Below, one piece after another: positions 25,904 through 34,740 of a DNA stretch of 64,000 nt (position 1 is its first letter; each line of letters begins with the position of its first letter). The DNA is taken from the NCBI GenBank assembly GCA_013390905.1, contig JACATG010000001.1, positions 1-64,000 of the forward strand. The letters run 5' to 3'. The position numbers and the translations under genes were made by a program. The stretch comes from Marine Group I thaumarchaeote. GTDB lineage: Archaea > Thermoproteota > Nitrososphaeria > Nitrososphaerales > Nitrosopumilaceae. The notes beneath the pieces are model-generated. The model saw only the letters and a list, made by a program, of their open reading frames with translations. It was not told the DNA's origin and did not search any database.

Positions 25904-26134
25904 ATCAATTTAGTATGATTAACACAAAACCTCATGATTTGCTTACAGTAAGGACTTCGACTCCCCTCTTCAAAGTGGTAAAACATGACTTGAGTATAAG
26001 CTTCAGTATTACACCTTAACATATTGCAAATCATGAGAACAATTCCTAGGAAAGATTAAGGCTAAAAGACTGGGTTATAGTGAAAATAAAAAGAGTTTAG
26101 AAAATGTTAAAGATTATTCTTGCTAAATAATGAT

Positions 26135-26260
26135 ATGAAACCAGATACTACAAAATATTCTATATTTTCTTCTGTGAAACCTAGGAATCTTCCGTGGTTT
26201 TTTCTACCCGTAGTGCTAGGAATAATAGCATTAGTTGTAATTTTCAAGTGGTATAATTAA
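26135..26260 (+). CDS. 41-residue single-helix membrane protein
   Basis: ATG 26135 opens MKPDTTKYSIFSSVKPRNLP followed by a hydrophobic helix (WFFLPVVLGIIALVVIFKW) and a stop. A basic N-terminus followed by one membrane span is a common small-protein design. There is no known family. It is isolated in the gene-poor region. Confidence 0.5.
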   Translation: MKPDTTKYSIFSSVKPRNLPWFFLPVVLGIIALVVIFKWYN

Positions 26261-26282
26261 TGCCCTATAGACCAATGAATAT

Positions 26283-26369
26283 TCATGTTGAAATATGATT
26301 TATTGCATATATCAGAATTCCCAATCCAAGAATGCCATAAAAAATGTTAGTGATATTTTGAGGTTTCAT
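26283..26369 (-). CDS. Possible 28-residue membrane micro-protein
   Basis: The frame MKPQNITNIFYGILGLGILI then YAINHIST is mostly one hydrophobic helix. It converges on the small membrane gene at 26135 and, like it, begins MKP. Very short, so it may be chance. Confidence 0.3.
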   Translation of the reverse strand: MKPQNITNIFYGILGLGILIYAINHIST

Positions 26370-26906
26370 AATTAGAATGTCCAAAATCCAGTATATCTTC
26401 TTTTAGTGTACATTGAAAAAATTTAGAAGACTGAAGATTTGGAACTAACCTTTACGAGATACAAAAGAACCGGTACCACGTAACACGATAGTAGAGTATT
26501 GTGGTGGTATGTGTTGCCTCAGTCTTCATTAACGATATGCTAAATTCAATAATAAACTAGATCTAATAGCAAACTAACATCTGTGTGTTATTTTGTATAA
26601 ATTTTATTATTTGTTAATTCAGCTATATTGTTTACATTTGGTATAGATTGTATTGATTCTGTCTATGTTTCAGGTGTTTCTATTCTGGTCCCTATAGGTT
26701 GAACAACATCAAATTGGGTATTTTCCATTTTGGATCCGATCATATACATAAAATTCCATAGTCCTTATGTCAAAATCTAACTAATACAAACCATGCAACT
26801 AGTCAACATCTCACAGTCATATAATGGCAATATGGATAGATATGAAAAGATTTCGAATTCTGTACAAGAGATCCTGGTACTGGGTGTAACTGCAGGTTCT
26901 GCATAG

Positions 26907-27437
26907 TTAGCATCCATGTTTTTGAGCCCAAGGATCACTTGCAAACTCACTGGAATCACAAAATCTATTCTCCAAATATCCCAAATCTGCATCTAGTAAT
27001 TCTGCATTTAGATTCATGCCATTGCAGTAAATTACCCCAATCATTCTACCAAAACTTTCTCCAGTCTGACCGTCATCTTCATCTACTATTACATTAGACC
27101 CAATAGGACAAATTGTTTGGATAAAATTTCTAGACTCTACTCCTCCGTATCCACTTAATTCAGGAGCTGATGCTAATGCAAATCTAACTGATTCTCCATC
27201 AACATGAATTGTATCACCATCAACAATTTTAGTTACAGTTCCAGTGATACATCTAGCAGTTCCTGAACAATCCTGTAATAAAGATTGAGTTAGTTCTGTT
27301 TGTTTTGGTTCTTCAATTATGACTTTTTCAATCTCTCTTTCAAAATCAAGTGATGTGTGTCCTCCACCTCCAATTAAAATCATAATAATTACTACTGGAA
27401 CACCAACACCTATTCCAATAACTAGATCTTTTTTCAA
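26907..27437 (-). CDS. Membrane-anchored thermonuclease (SNase family)
   Basis: This 176-residue protein has an N-terminal membrane anchor (IGIGVGVPVVIIMILIGGG) and a staphylococcal-nuclease-like OB fold. Catalytic features are VDGDTIHVDG (metal Asp), VRFALASAPEL (Arg and Glu) and ESFGRMIGVIY (second Arg). Cysteine residues (CSGTARC, CPIG, CNG, FCDSS, HGC) could form disulfides outside the cell. It probably degrades extracellular nucleic acid. Confidence 0.85.
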   Translation of the reverse strand: MKKDLVIGIGVGVPVVIIMILIGGGGHTSLDFEREIEKVIIEEPKQTELTQSLLQDCSGTARCITGTVTKIVDGDTIHVDGESVRFALASAPELSGYGGVESRNFIQTICPIGSNVIVDEDDGQTGESFGRMIGVIYCNGMNLNAELLDADLGYLENRFCDSSEFASDPWAQKHGC

Positions 27438-27518
27438 ATCATAATATAATAATTAATTATGATCTTAAAGTTTTACAACAACTATAGTCATAAACTTGGA
27501 TTATCAACAAACTACTTT

Positions 27519-27908
27519 CTATAGTCCGCCACCAGAAATTTCACCCAGTTCTATCTCATAACCACTAGGATCTACAATGTACACAGATTTTGATTTATCC
27601 CAATCTACTATACCTCCATAAAGTACCTCAACACCTTGTTCTTTGCATTTTTGAATAATTTCATTAAAATTCGCAATATTGAATCCAAAGTGAGCGATTC
27701 CCCCTTCTGGTGACATGTCAGGAATTTCGTACATACAAAGCTTGATTGCATCATTTCCAATAATTTTTGACGGTGCATCTATTTTGTTTGGATTTTCTTC
27801 TTGTTTTATCTCAAAGCCAAAAAGATTTTTGTAAAATTCTACACTTTTCTCCAAATCTTTGACTTTCATATTTACATGATCAATTGATGTAGCTTTAAGA
27901 TTACTCAT
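27519..27908 (-). CDS. VOC/glyoxalase-family protein
   Basis: This 129-residue protein shows the vicinal oxygen chelate pattern: IDHVNMKVKDLEKSVEFYKN at the start with a metal-ligand His, GIAHFGFNIANFNEII in the second half, and VYIVDPSGYEIELGE at the end. The family includes glyoxalase, methylmalonyl-CoA epimerase and resistance proteins. The substrate is not identifiable. It is transcribed alone. Confidence 0.85.
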   Translation of the reverse strand: MSNLKATSIDHVNMKVKDLEKSVEFYKNLFGFEIKQEENPNKIDAPSKIIGNDAIKLCMYEIPDMSPEGGIAHFGFNIANFNEIIQKCKEQGVEVLYGGIVDWDKSKSVYIVDPSGYEIELGEISGGGL

Positions 27909-28056
27909 ACAACTTGTAGATGATTCTGATATTTAGTTTGATTATCACGTACAAATTACATACATATCACATACATCTAAAAACTAGATAAAATCAATCA
28001 AAATTTCATCAATTTTTAGAAATATCTAAATCCCAACCATTCAACAAGTAATCATC

Positions 28057-29337
28057 TTGGAACTACCACGTGGAATGAAGGACTTTGAGGAAAAAGAGAA
28101 CGCAAACATTGAGCACATTAGATATCATTTCAAACAACTTTGCAATCTATATGGATTCTCATTTATGGCTCCATCACCAATTGAACTTTTATCAGTATTA
28201 GAGACAAAGTCAGGTCCAGCAATCAAAGACGAAATCTACTTTTTCAAAGACAAAGGAAATAGAGAAGTAGCACTACGATATGACTTAACAGTTGGTCTGA
28301 CAAGATATGCAGCATCTCAAAAGTCAATGAAGCTTCCGGCAAAAATCTCAAGCTTTGGTGGAGTGTTTCGATATGACGAACCCCAAAAGGGAAGATACCG
28401 CTACTTTCACCAGTGGGATATTGAGATTTATGGCAAGCCTACCATAGAATCTGAGGCTGAAATCATTGAATTGACATCTCGACTATTTGATTCACTATTA
28501 CTCAAAAACATCACCATTGACATTAATCACAGAAATCTTGTAGAGTCTTACATTAACAAAATTTTTGATTCCAGAGAACCACAATTGGTAGCTGATATTT
28601 TACGAGCAGTAGATAAAATTGCAAAAAAATCCAAAGATGAAATCTTAAAGGAATTCAAAGACAGATATGAAATAGATAAACTAGAAAAAATTCTAGAGTT
28701 CTCCCAAATTAAAGGAAGTATTACAGAAGTTGAAAAAGTATTTGATGTATCGCAACTAGAGTTTTGGGGTGAACTAAAATTATTGATTGACTCTCTAGAG
28801 AATAGAGGCGTATCAAATGTCAGAATTAATTTTGGAATAGTTAGGGGATTAGATTACTATTCAGGTATTGTCTTTGAAGTATTTGACAAAAACTCTACGT
28901 TGGGGGCTCTTGCTGGTGGTGGACGATATGATTCCCTAACTAAAGCATTTGGAAGAGAAGACATTGGAGCTACAGGAGTTGCTGGTGGAGTTGAGAGAAT
29001 CATTCTAACAATGCAAGAGCAAGGAATCATTCCAGAATTAAAACAAAACAGAGTTGCTGTACTATACACAAATGACGAGATGCAAAAAGTTGCACATTCC
29101 ATTACATCATTACTACGTCTAGCTAACATTCACACTGACATGGACTTGGCAAGACGTAACCTAAAAAAACAGATGGAGATAGCAACAAACGCAAGATTCT
29201 CAATTATTGTAGGACCAAAAGAACTAGAAGAGGGAAATGTTGTTCTACGTGATATGATTGATGGAAAAGAAGTAGTAGTATCTTTGGAAAAACTTACCGA
29301 AGATCCAAACTCTATTCTTAATTTAGAAAAGCCCTAG
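28057..29337 (+). CDS. hisS: Histidyl-tRNA synthetase
   Basis: This 426-residue class II synthetase has PRGMKDF at the start, motif 2 FRYDEPQKGRYRYFHQWDIE, the His-A region VRGLDYYSGIVFEVF, GGGRYDSL and a C-terminal anticodon-binding domain (from about 330). TTG start. Its last 20 nt overlap the convergent aIF6 gene. Confidence 0.96.
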   Translation: MELPRGMKDFEEKENANIEHIRYHFKQLCNLYGFSFMAPSPIELLSVLETKSGPAIKDEIYFFKDKGNREVALRYDLTVGLTRYAASQKSMKLPAKISSFGGVFRYDEPQKGRYRYFHQWDIEIYGKPTIESEAEIIELTSRLFDSLLLKNITIDINHRNLVESYINKIFDSREPQLVADILRAVDKIAKKSKDEILKEFKDRYEIDKLEKILEFSQIKGSITEVEKVFDVSQLEFWGELKLLIDSLENRGVSNVRINFGIVRGLDYYSGIVFEVFDKNSTLGALAGGGRYDSLTKAFGREDIGATGVAGGVERIILTMQEQGIIPELKQNRVAVLYTNDEMQKVAHSITSLLRLANIHTDMDLARRNLKKQMEIATNARFSIIVGPKELEEGNVVLRDMIDGKEVVVSLEKLTEDPNSILNLEKP

Positions 29338-30001
29338 TCAACATCATAATCTCAGGACCAGTAGTTAATGATCCAACAACTAGTGCGTGATTGTTTGCAA
29401 GAATTCCAGACGAAACATATGGAGTACCATTATTAATTGAACTCTGCTCTATTTTCACGCCTAATATATTAGCAAAAGTCTTCATGTCTTCTTCGTCAGC
29501 TTCTGGATGTATTGCAGCGCCAGTATTGTTTGCGATAAGAACTACTCCTGTCTGATTGAATCCTGCAATTCTTTTCTGAATTACATCAACTCCAAGAACA
29601 TCCTTAATGGTTTGGCAATCATTCTTTGACAACCAAGGTGACACAACTGCTCCCTTATCATTTGCACAGATTACATTTCCAAGTGCAGTGAATTTTGAAT
29701 CTAATACACCAACTTCAAGATTGGTCTCTTTTTTCAATAAATCATACTCATTTTGATATGCAGTTTTAGGAAGTAAGATTCCTTTGTTGTTCATTACCGA
29801 TAATATTCCAATTAGTCTGGTATTTGCAATTGATGTGTAAAGAATATCTACATTAAGATATTTTGCAAGCTTTTCTGCTTTTGATTTTGCATAACCCATT
29901 GGAACCATTACCACACTGTCATTAACACTAATGTAGACTCCAAGATTTGGTCCCCGATAAACATCAAATTTAAAAATATCCATCTTTCCAAAATTGATCA
30001 T
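29318..30001 (-). CDS. eif6: Translation initiation factor aIF6
   Basis: This 227-residue anti-association factor of the large ribosomal subunit is made of five pentein-fold repeats. Typical segments are FDVYRGPNLGVYISVND, SIANTRLIGILSVMNNKGIL and VIANNTGAAIHPEADEEDM. The start may be ATG 30001 or ATG 29983 (MDIFKFD). It overlaps the hisS 3' end by 20 nt in convergent orientation. Confidence 0.95.
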   Translation of the reverse strand: MINFGKMDIFKFDVYRGPNLGVYISVNDSVVMVPMGYAKSKAEKLAKYLNVDILYTSIANTRLIGILSVMNNKGILLPKTAYQNEYDLLKKETNLEVGVLDSKFTALGNVICANDKGAVVSPWLSKNDCQTIKDVLGVDVIQKRIAGFNQTGVVLIANNTGAAIHPEADEEDMKTFANILGVKIEQSSINNGTPYVSSGILANNHALVVGSLTTGPEIMMLTRAFLN

Positions 30002-30072
30002 AGATCGTTATGAACGTAAGGAAATTTTTATTCGTAATTGATCCCTGATTGATAACCATTTTTGATTCCTAT

Positions 30073-30084
30073 CTAGCTTTAAAT
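30073..30084 (+). promoter_or_regulatory. TATA-box region of the first ferredoxin gene
   Basis: CTAGCTTTAAAT ends 24 bp before the GTG at 30108. The identical 12-mer precedes the third ferredoxin gene at 31340-31351, which supports it as a functional core promoter and indicates leaderless transcripts. Confidence 0.65.
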
Positions 30085-30098
30085 TACATCTAAATTGA

Positions 30099-30623
<525 letters not shown>

Positions 30624-30735
30624 ACGACTTTGAAAATACAAACGATTTAAGAATTTTTTTCTTTTTCTAATTTTTAATGCGATCTAAAATTAGTCTGAAC
30701 AAACTTTGCCAATACTTATATAAAAATTAAATTAA

Positions 30736-31276
<541 letters not shown>

Positions 31277-31278
<2 letters not shown>

Positions 31279-31293
31279 AGAAATTTTTTCTTT
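31277..31293 (+). terminator. Hairpin plus T-rich terminator after ferredoxin copy 2
   Basis: AAAGAAA (31277-31283) and TTTCTTT (31287-31293) form a weak stem followed by T residues. The same arrangement follows copy 3 at 31921-31937, so it is probably a shared 3'-end signal. Confidence 0.5.
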
Positions 31294-31339
31294 TTGTAGT
31301 ATTTTATACTATTTGAGATTTAGTCTCAACTAATTTTGT

Positions 31340-31351
31340 CTAGCTTTAAAT
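31340..31351 (+). promoter_or_regulatory. TATA-box region of ferredoxin copy 3
   Basis: CTAGCTTTAAAT, identical to the element before copy 1, ends 23 bp before the ATG at 31374. Confidence 0.65.
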
Positions 31352-31373
31352 AATATTCTAAAATCACCTTTGT

Positions 31374-31922
31374 ATGGTAGACTTAGTTATAGCAGAAGAC
31401 TTTTGTCACAATGACGTCAAACCAGAAGGAAAGACGAGTCATGCAGATGGTGAGAATTTTCATTGGATTTGGGGCAAAGGAGATCCAAACGGCAAAGCAT
31501 TCTCAAATGATGATGTAAAGGCAGCTTATGAAGAACATGGAGAAGAAATGGTTCCCCTAGGAATTCATGGAACTACTGTCGCAGTCGATTGGGATTCATG
31601 TATTGCAGCAGGTGAATGCTTTGGTGTATGTCCTGTTCAAACATTCCAGTGGTATAGAACAGAGAAAGATATTCCAGCAGCAGATTGTCTTGATGCAACC
31701 TTTGAAGGTACAGGCCTTACAGAAGCATCTGAAAGATTAGATGCTTCAGACAAATCACAACCAATCAGAGAACATGATTGTACAATTTGTATGGCATGTC
31801 AAGAAATTTGTCCTCAAGGAGCAATTCTTATTGAAGCAGGAAATCAAGAATGGCACGAGAAAGCAGCTGGTACATTTGTGGTAATGCCTTCAAGTGGTGG
31901 CGGACCACACGCTCACGATTAA
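31374..31922 (+). CDS. Zinc-ferredoxin-like protein, copy 3
   Basis: This 182-residue ferredoxin has SHADGENFHWIW at the N-terminus, first cluster CIAAGECFGVCP in which the Asp of copies 1 and 2 is Ala, and second cluster CTICMACQEICP. It ends GPHAHD, like copy 2. The changed first cluster and divergent body suggest a different redox potential or partner. It carries its own promoter and terminator. Confidence 0.92.
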   Translation: MVDLVIAEDFCHNDVKPEGKTSHADGENFHWIWGKGDPNGKAFSNDDVKAAYEEHGEEMVPLGIHGTTVAVDWDSCIAAGECFGVCPVQTFQWYRTEKDIPAADCLDATFEGTGLTEASERLDASDKSQPIREHDCTICMACQEICPQGAILIEAGNQEWHEKAAGTFVVMPSSGGGPHAHD

Positions 31923-31937
31923 AGAAATTTTTTCTTT
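31921..31937 (+). terminator. Hairpin plus T-rich terminator after ferredoxin copy 3
   Basis: AAAGAAA and TTTCTTT separated by TTT, followed by further T runs, as after copy 2. It begins inside the stop codon. Confidence 0.5.
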
Positions 31938-31994
31938 TTTCTTATTTTTCTATTTACCTCAACAAATTTTAATCACTTTTCTGCACTATTTTTT

Positions 31995-32078
31995 GCAGAG
32001 GTCGCCTAGCTCGGTAGGGCGCGGGCCTTGAGAGCCTGTGTGCGCAAGCATACGGGGGTTCAAATCCCTCTCTCTGCG
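31995..32078 (+). tRNA. tRNA-Ser(TGA)
   Basis: A class II tRNA: acceptor GCAGAGG/TCTCTGC, anticodon stem CGGGC/GCCTG with loop CTTGAGA (anticodon TGA), long variable hairpin GTGTGC-GCAA-GCATAC, T-arm GGGGG/CCCTC with loop TTCAAAT, discriminator G as expected for serine. No intron and no encoded CCA. Confidence 0.93.
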
Positions 32079-32143
32079 TTTTTATTTTTTATGATTACTT
32101 AGAATGAATAGATTTTGACGATTTATTAGACATTACATATAAC

Positions 32144-33064
32144 ATGATTGTAACTATGGCACAACAACAACTATCAAAAAAGCAAAGTTGTCCAAGATGT
32201 GGGAAAAGCAGAATAATTACTGATGAAGAAACCGGTGAAATGTTTTGTGGTAGGTGTGGCTTTGTAATTACTGATAGAGTAGAAAATCACGGACCAGAAA
32301 GGACATTCTCAGATAGCAGCACAAACAAATCAAGAACTGGAGATAGAACTTCACTAACGAGACATGATCAGGGTCTTAGTACAATAATCAGTCCAATTAA
32401 CAAAGATTCTTCTGGAAATCCATTATCTTCATCCATGAAATCATCCATTAAGCGGTTAAGAATTTGGGATAGCCGAAGTCGCACTAAAGATTCTGCTGAT
32501 AGAAATCTCCAAGTTGCATTAGGTGAACTACTTAAAATGAAAGAGAAATTATCCCTATCAGATGCTATAGTTGAAAAAGCAGCTTATATTTACAGAAAAG
32601 CTCTGGAAAAAAAACTTGTCAGGGGAAGATCAATCCAAGGATTAATAGCTGCAACACTTTATGCAGCCTGTCGTGAATCTGGCACTCCACGAACTCTTAA
32701 TGATGTTTCGACTACAATTAACATCACAAGAAAAAACCTCGCAATTTGTTACAGGATGTTAGTGAAAGAATTAGACTTGAAGATGCCTGTAGTAGATTCA
32801 GTACAGTGTATTGCACGAATTGCAAGTCAGATAGGTTTATCAGAAAAAACTAAACGTATTGCATCAAAGCTTCTCAAAAAAGCTGAAGAAAAACAAATTG
32901 TATCTGGAAAAGATCCAATGGGAATGGCAGCATCTGCCTTATATCTTTCAAGTATGGAAACTGGTGAGAATATAACCCAAAAAACAATTGCTATAGCTGC
33001 AGGTGTTACTGAAGTGACAATCAGAAACAGATGTAAAAGTCTAAAGTCTTTAGATGCTTTATGA
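32144..33064 (+). CDS. tfb: Transcription initiation factor TFB
   Basis: This 306-residue homologue of TFIIB has an N-terminal zinc ribbon (CPRCGKSRIITDEETGEMFCGRCG), a B-finger region (ERTFSD) and two cyclin folds (about 105-195 and 200-300). It bridges TBP-bound DNA and RNA polymerase. Either ATG 32144 or ATG 32156 could be used; a TATA-like GATTTATTAG at 32118-32127 fits the first. It converges on rfcS with only 1 bp between stops. Confidence 0.96.
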   Translation: MIVTMAQQQLSKKQSCPRCGKSRIITDEETGEMFCGRCGFVITDRVENHGPERTFSDSSTNKSRTGDRTSLTRHDQGLSTIISPINKDSSGNPLSSSMKSSIKRLRIWDSRSRTKDSADRNLQVALGELLKMKEKLSLSDAIVEKAAYIYRKALEKKLVRGRSIQGLIAATLYAACRESGTPRTLNDVSTTINITRKNLAICYRMLVKELDLKMPVVDSVQCIARIASQIGLSEKTKRIASKLLKKAEEKQIVSGKDPMGMAASALYLSSMETGENITQKTIAIAAGVTEVTIRNRCKSLKSLDAL

Positions 33065-33065
33065 G

Positions 33066-34016
33066 TTAGTTTTCTAATTTTGCAAGCTCTGCAAGCATCG
33101 CAGATAGCTGAATTTCAGAATTTGCTCCAACTAAAATTCTATAATCATATTTTGCAATTACTTGTAAAATATCTGATAGTTTACCATGTTTTGATTTGAA
33201 AACAGCTAAATTGAGATACTTTAAGAAATCAGATTCTGACATTCCATAAACTTTGATCAATTCTATCATCTTCTCTCTTGCTTCAGTAACTTTCCCAGAT
33301 AGTGCAATTTTTAGAACTTCATCAACATCACTAGTTTTTGTTAGTCCCGCTGATGCTTTTACATTCTCTTCAGTAATTCCACCAAGACTTGCAGTTGCTT
33401 GCATTAGATTAATTGCATGTCTCAAATCCCCATCTGTATATTCATAAATTGCTTTTAGACCCTTTTTGTCTGTCTTCACTTTCTCTTTTTTAGCAATCTC
33501 TTCTAGTCTGGCAATAACATCTTGCTCAGAAACTGATGTGAACTTGAAAGCTGCACATCTACTTTGAATAGGCTGTATTATTTTGGACACATTATTCGCA
33601 ATTAGAATAAATCGACAAATTTTTGCTGCATCTTCAATAATTCTTCTAAGCGCAGTTTGAGCATCTGAAGTCATTTCATCTGCTTCATCTAAAATTATAA
33701 TCTTGAATGGAACATCAACCATTCCTGCGAATCTTGAAAATTTCTTTACTTTTTCTCTAACCATTCCGATACCTCTTTCATCTGATGCGTTTAGATCAAG
33801 TGTGTAGTCTTTAGCATAATCTCCCAAGATTTGCCTTGAAAGACATAACGCTGTAGTGGTCTTGCCTACTCCTGCAGAACCAGAAAAGAGCAAGTGAGGC
33901 ATGTCTGTTGGATCTTTGATTAGAGCTTTTAGGCTACCAATAATTTCTGTCTGGTTAATAATCTCTGAAAGTTTTGTTGGCCGATATTTTTCTACCCACA
34001 TGCCAGTAATAGACAT
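33066..34016 (-). CDS. rfcS: Replication factor C small subunit
   Basis: This 316-residue AAA+ clamp-loader subunit has Walker A SGSAGVGKTTTA, Walker B IILDEADEM, sensor 1 and the SRC motif (IQSRCAAFKF), and a C-terminal oligomerisation domain. It loads PCNA with RfcL (57914). Divergent from the GINS-MCM operon, sharing the GATC-rich intergenic region. Confidence 0.96.
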   Translation of the reverse strand: MSITGMWVEKYRPTKLSEIINQTEIIGSLKALIKDPTDMPHLLFSGSAGVGKTTTALCLSRQILGDYAKDYTLDLNASDERGIGMVREKVKKFSRFAGMVDVPFKIIILDEADEMTSDAQTALRRIIEDAAKICRFILIANNVSKIIQPIQSRCAAFKFTSVSEQDVIARLEEIAKKEKVKTDKKGLKAIYEYTDGDLRHAINLMQATASLGGITEENVKASAGLTKTSDVDEVLKIALSGKVTEAREKMIELIKVYGMSESDFLKYLNLAVFKSKHGKLSDILQVIAKYDYRILVGANSEIQLSAMLAELAKLEN

Positions 34017-34108
34017 GAAACTTTAGGTTTAATTCCCATTAATAAATCCGAATTGGTTATTGTGACAATACCCTGAATAAAAATTAAAATTAATCAAACG
34101 TGAATAGC

Positions 34109-34205
34109 GATCAGCCTGAAATCAATTAGGATCAATTGTGTTGACCTGTTTGATCAGATCAATTGACGGATCCCAACTTGAAGATCATCAGGCGGATCAA
34201 TGATC
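34109..34205. promoter_or_regulatory. GATC-dense, foldable element before the GINS-MCM operon
   Basis: Eight GATC tetranucleotides occur within 97 bp (starting at 34109, 34130, 34152, 34157, 34169, 34183, 34195 and 34202). GATCAATTG is repeated directly at 34130 and 34157. GATCAGCCTGA (34109-34119) and TCAGGCGGATC (34188-34198) pair at 10 of 11 positions, enclosing a second possible stem of GGATC/GATCC and AATTG/CAATT. It lies downstream of an AT-rich TATA candidate (34081-34095) and ends at the GINS ATG, so it would form a structured leader of about 90 nt. It is less AT-rich than the adjacent spacer. Confidence 0.55.
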
Positions 34206-34209
34206 TCAC

Positions 34210-34740
34210 ATGGAAATAGATAAGATGAAAAAAGTGCATTCAGTTGGACATCGCCTAAATGATACTAAGGTTACAGTTAATCGTGATTTTAAATTTAATG
34301 TTGCAGGAATAAAGACTGAAGGAACTTCTGGTGAGGTAATTAACATGCCTCAGTGGATTGGAAAAATACTATCTGAAAATAATCTGGCAACACTAAATTC
34401 TCCAGATATGGTTACTGAATTAAAGCAAGCCTTATCAAAAGAAAAAATGGTGGGAGAATATCAAATTTCTACATTAGATCCTCACTTTTACATCAAACTA
34501 AAAGAATCTATGAAACAATTAAATCGTGACGATTTTGATAAAGTTGAAAGCATGATGTTAGAATTATTCAGAATGAGAAGAGGTAAACTAGTAAAGATAG
34601 CAGACTCTATCAAACTAAATTCTGAACTTAACAACAAATTGACTGTTGAAGAAAATATCTTCTATAAAACTATCCATGAAAACAGTGTAGAGTTTGAAAG
34701 ACAAATAAGAGGAGATTTAAATGAGCAAAGTTCAAATTAG
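34210..34740 (+). CDS. GINS complex subunit (Gins51/Gins15-like)
   Basis: This 176-residue helical protein carries RDFKFNVAGIKTEGTSGEVI near the N-terminus, then GINS A-domain helices (FYIKLKESMKQLNRDDFDKVES, LFRMRRGKLVKIAD). GINS joins MCM and Cdc45-like nuclease in the archaeal replicative helicase. Identification rests on the LFRMRRGKLVKIA signature and on the 20-nt overlap with the MCM gene. Confidence 0.88.
   Translation: MEIDKMKKVHSVGHRLNDTKVTVNRDFKFNVAGIKTEGTSGEVINMPQWIGKILSENNLATLNSPDMVTELKQALSKEKMVGEYQISTLDPHFYIKLKESMKQLNRDDFDKVESMMLELFRMRRGKLVKIADSIKLNSELNNKLTVEENIFYKTIHENSVEFERQIRGDLNEQSSN

Larger units (their letters stand above)
25904..26906. other. Gene-poor interval
   Basis: About 1 kb with no gene of normal length. 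It holds the two possible micro-proteins listed separately, another short minus frame at 26663-26749, and an imperfect hairpin at 26474-26509 (TACCAC with GTGGTA, plus CAC with GTG). No transposase remnant, tRNA or att-like repeat is seen. It may be decayed coding sequence or strain-specific DNA. Confidence 0.5.

Noticed and set aside
26777-26992. 71-residue minus-strand frame after the thermonuclease
   Set aside because: It overlaps the thermonuclease in another frame and has no recognisable fold.
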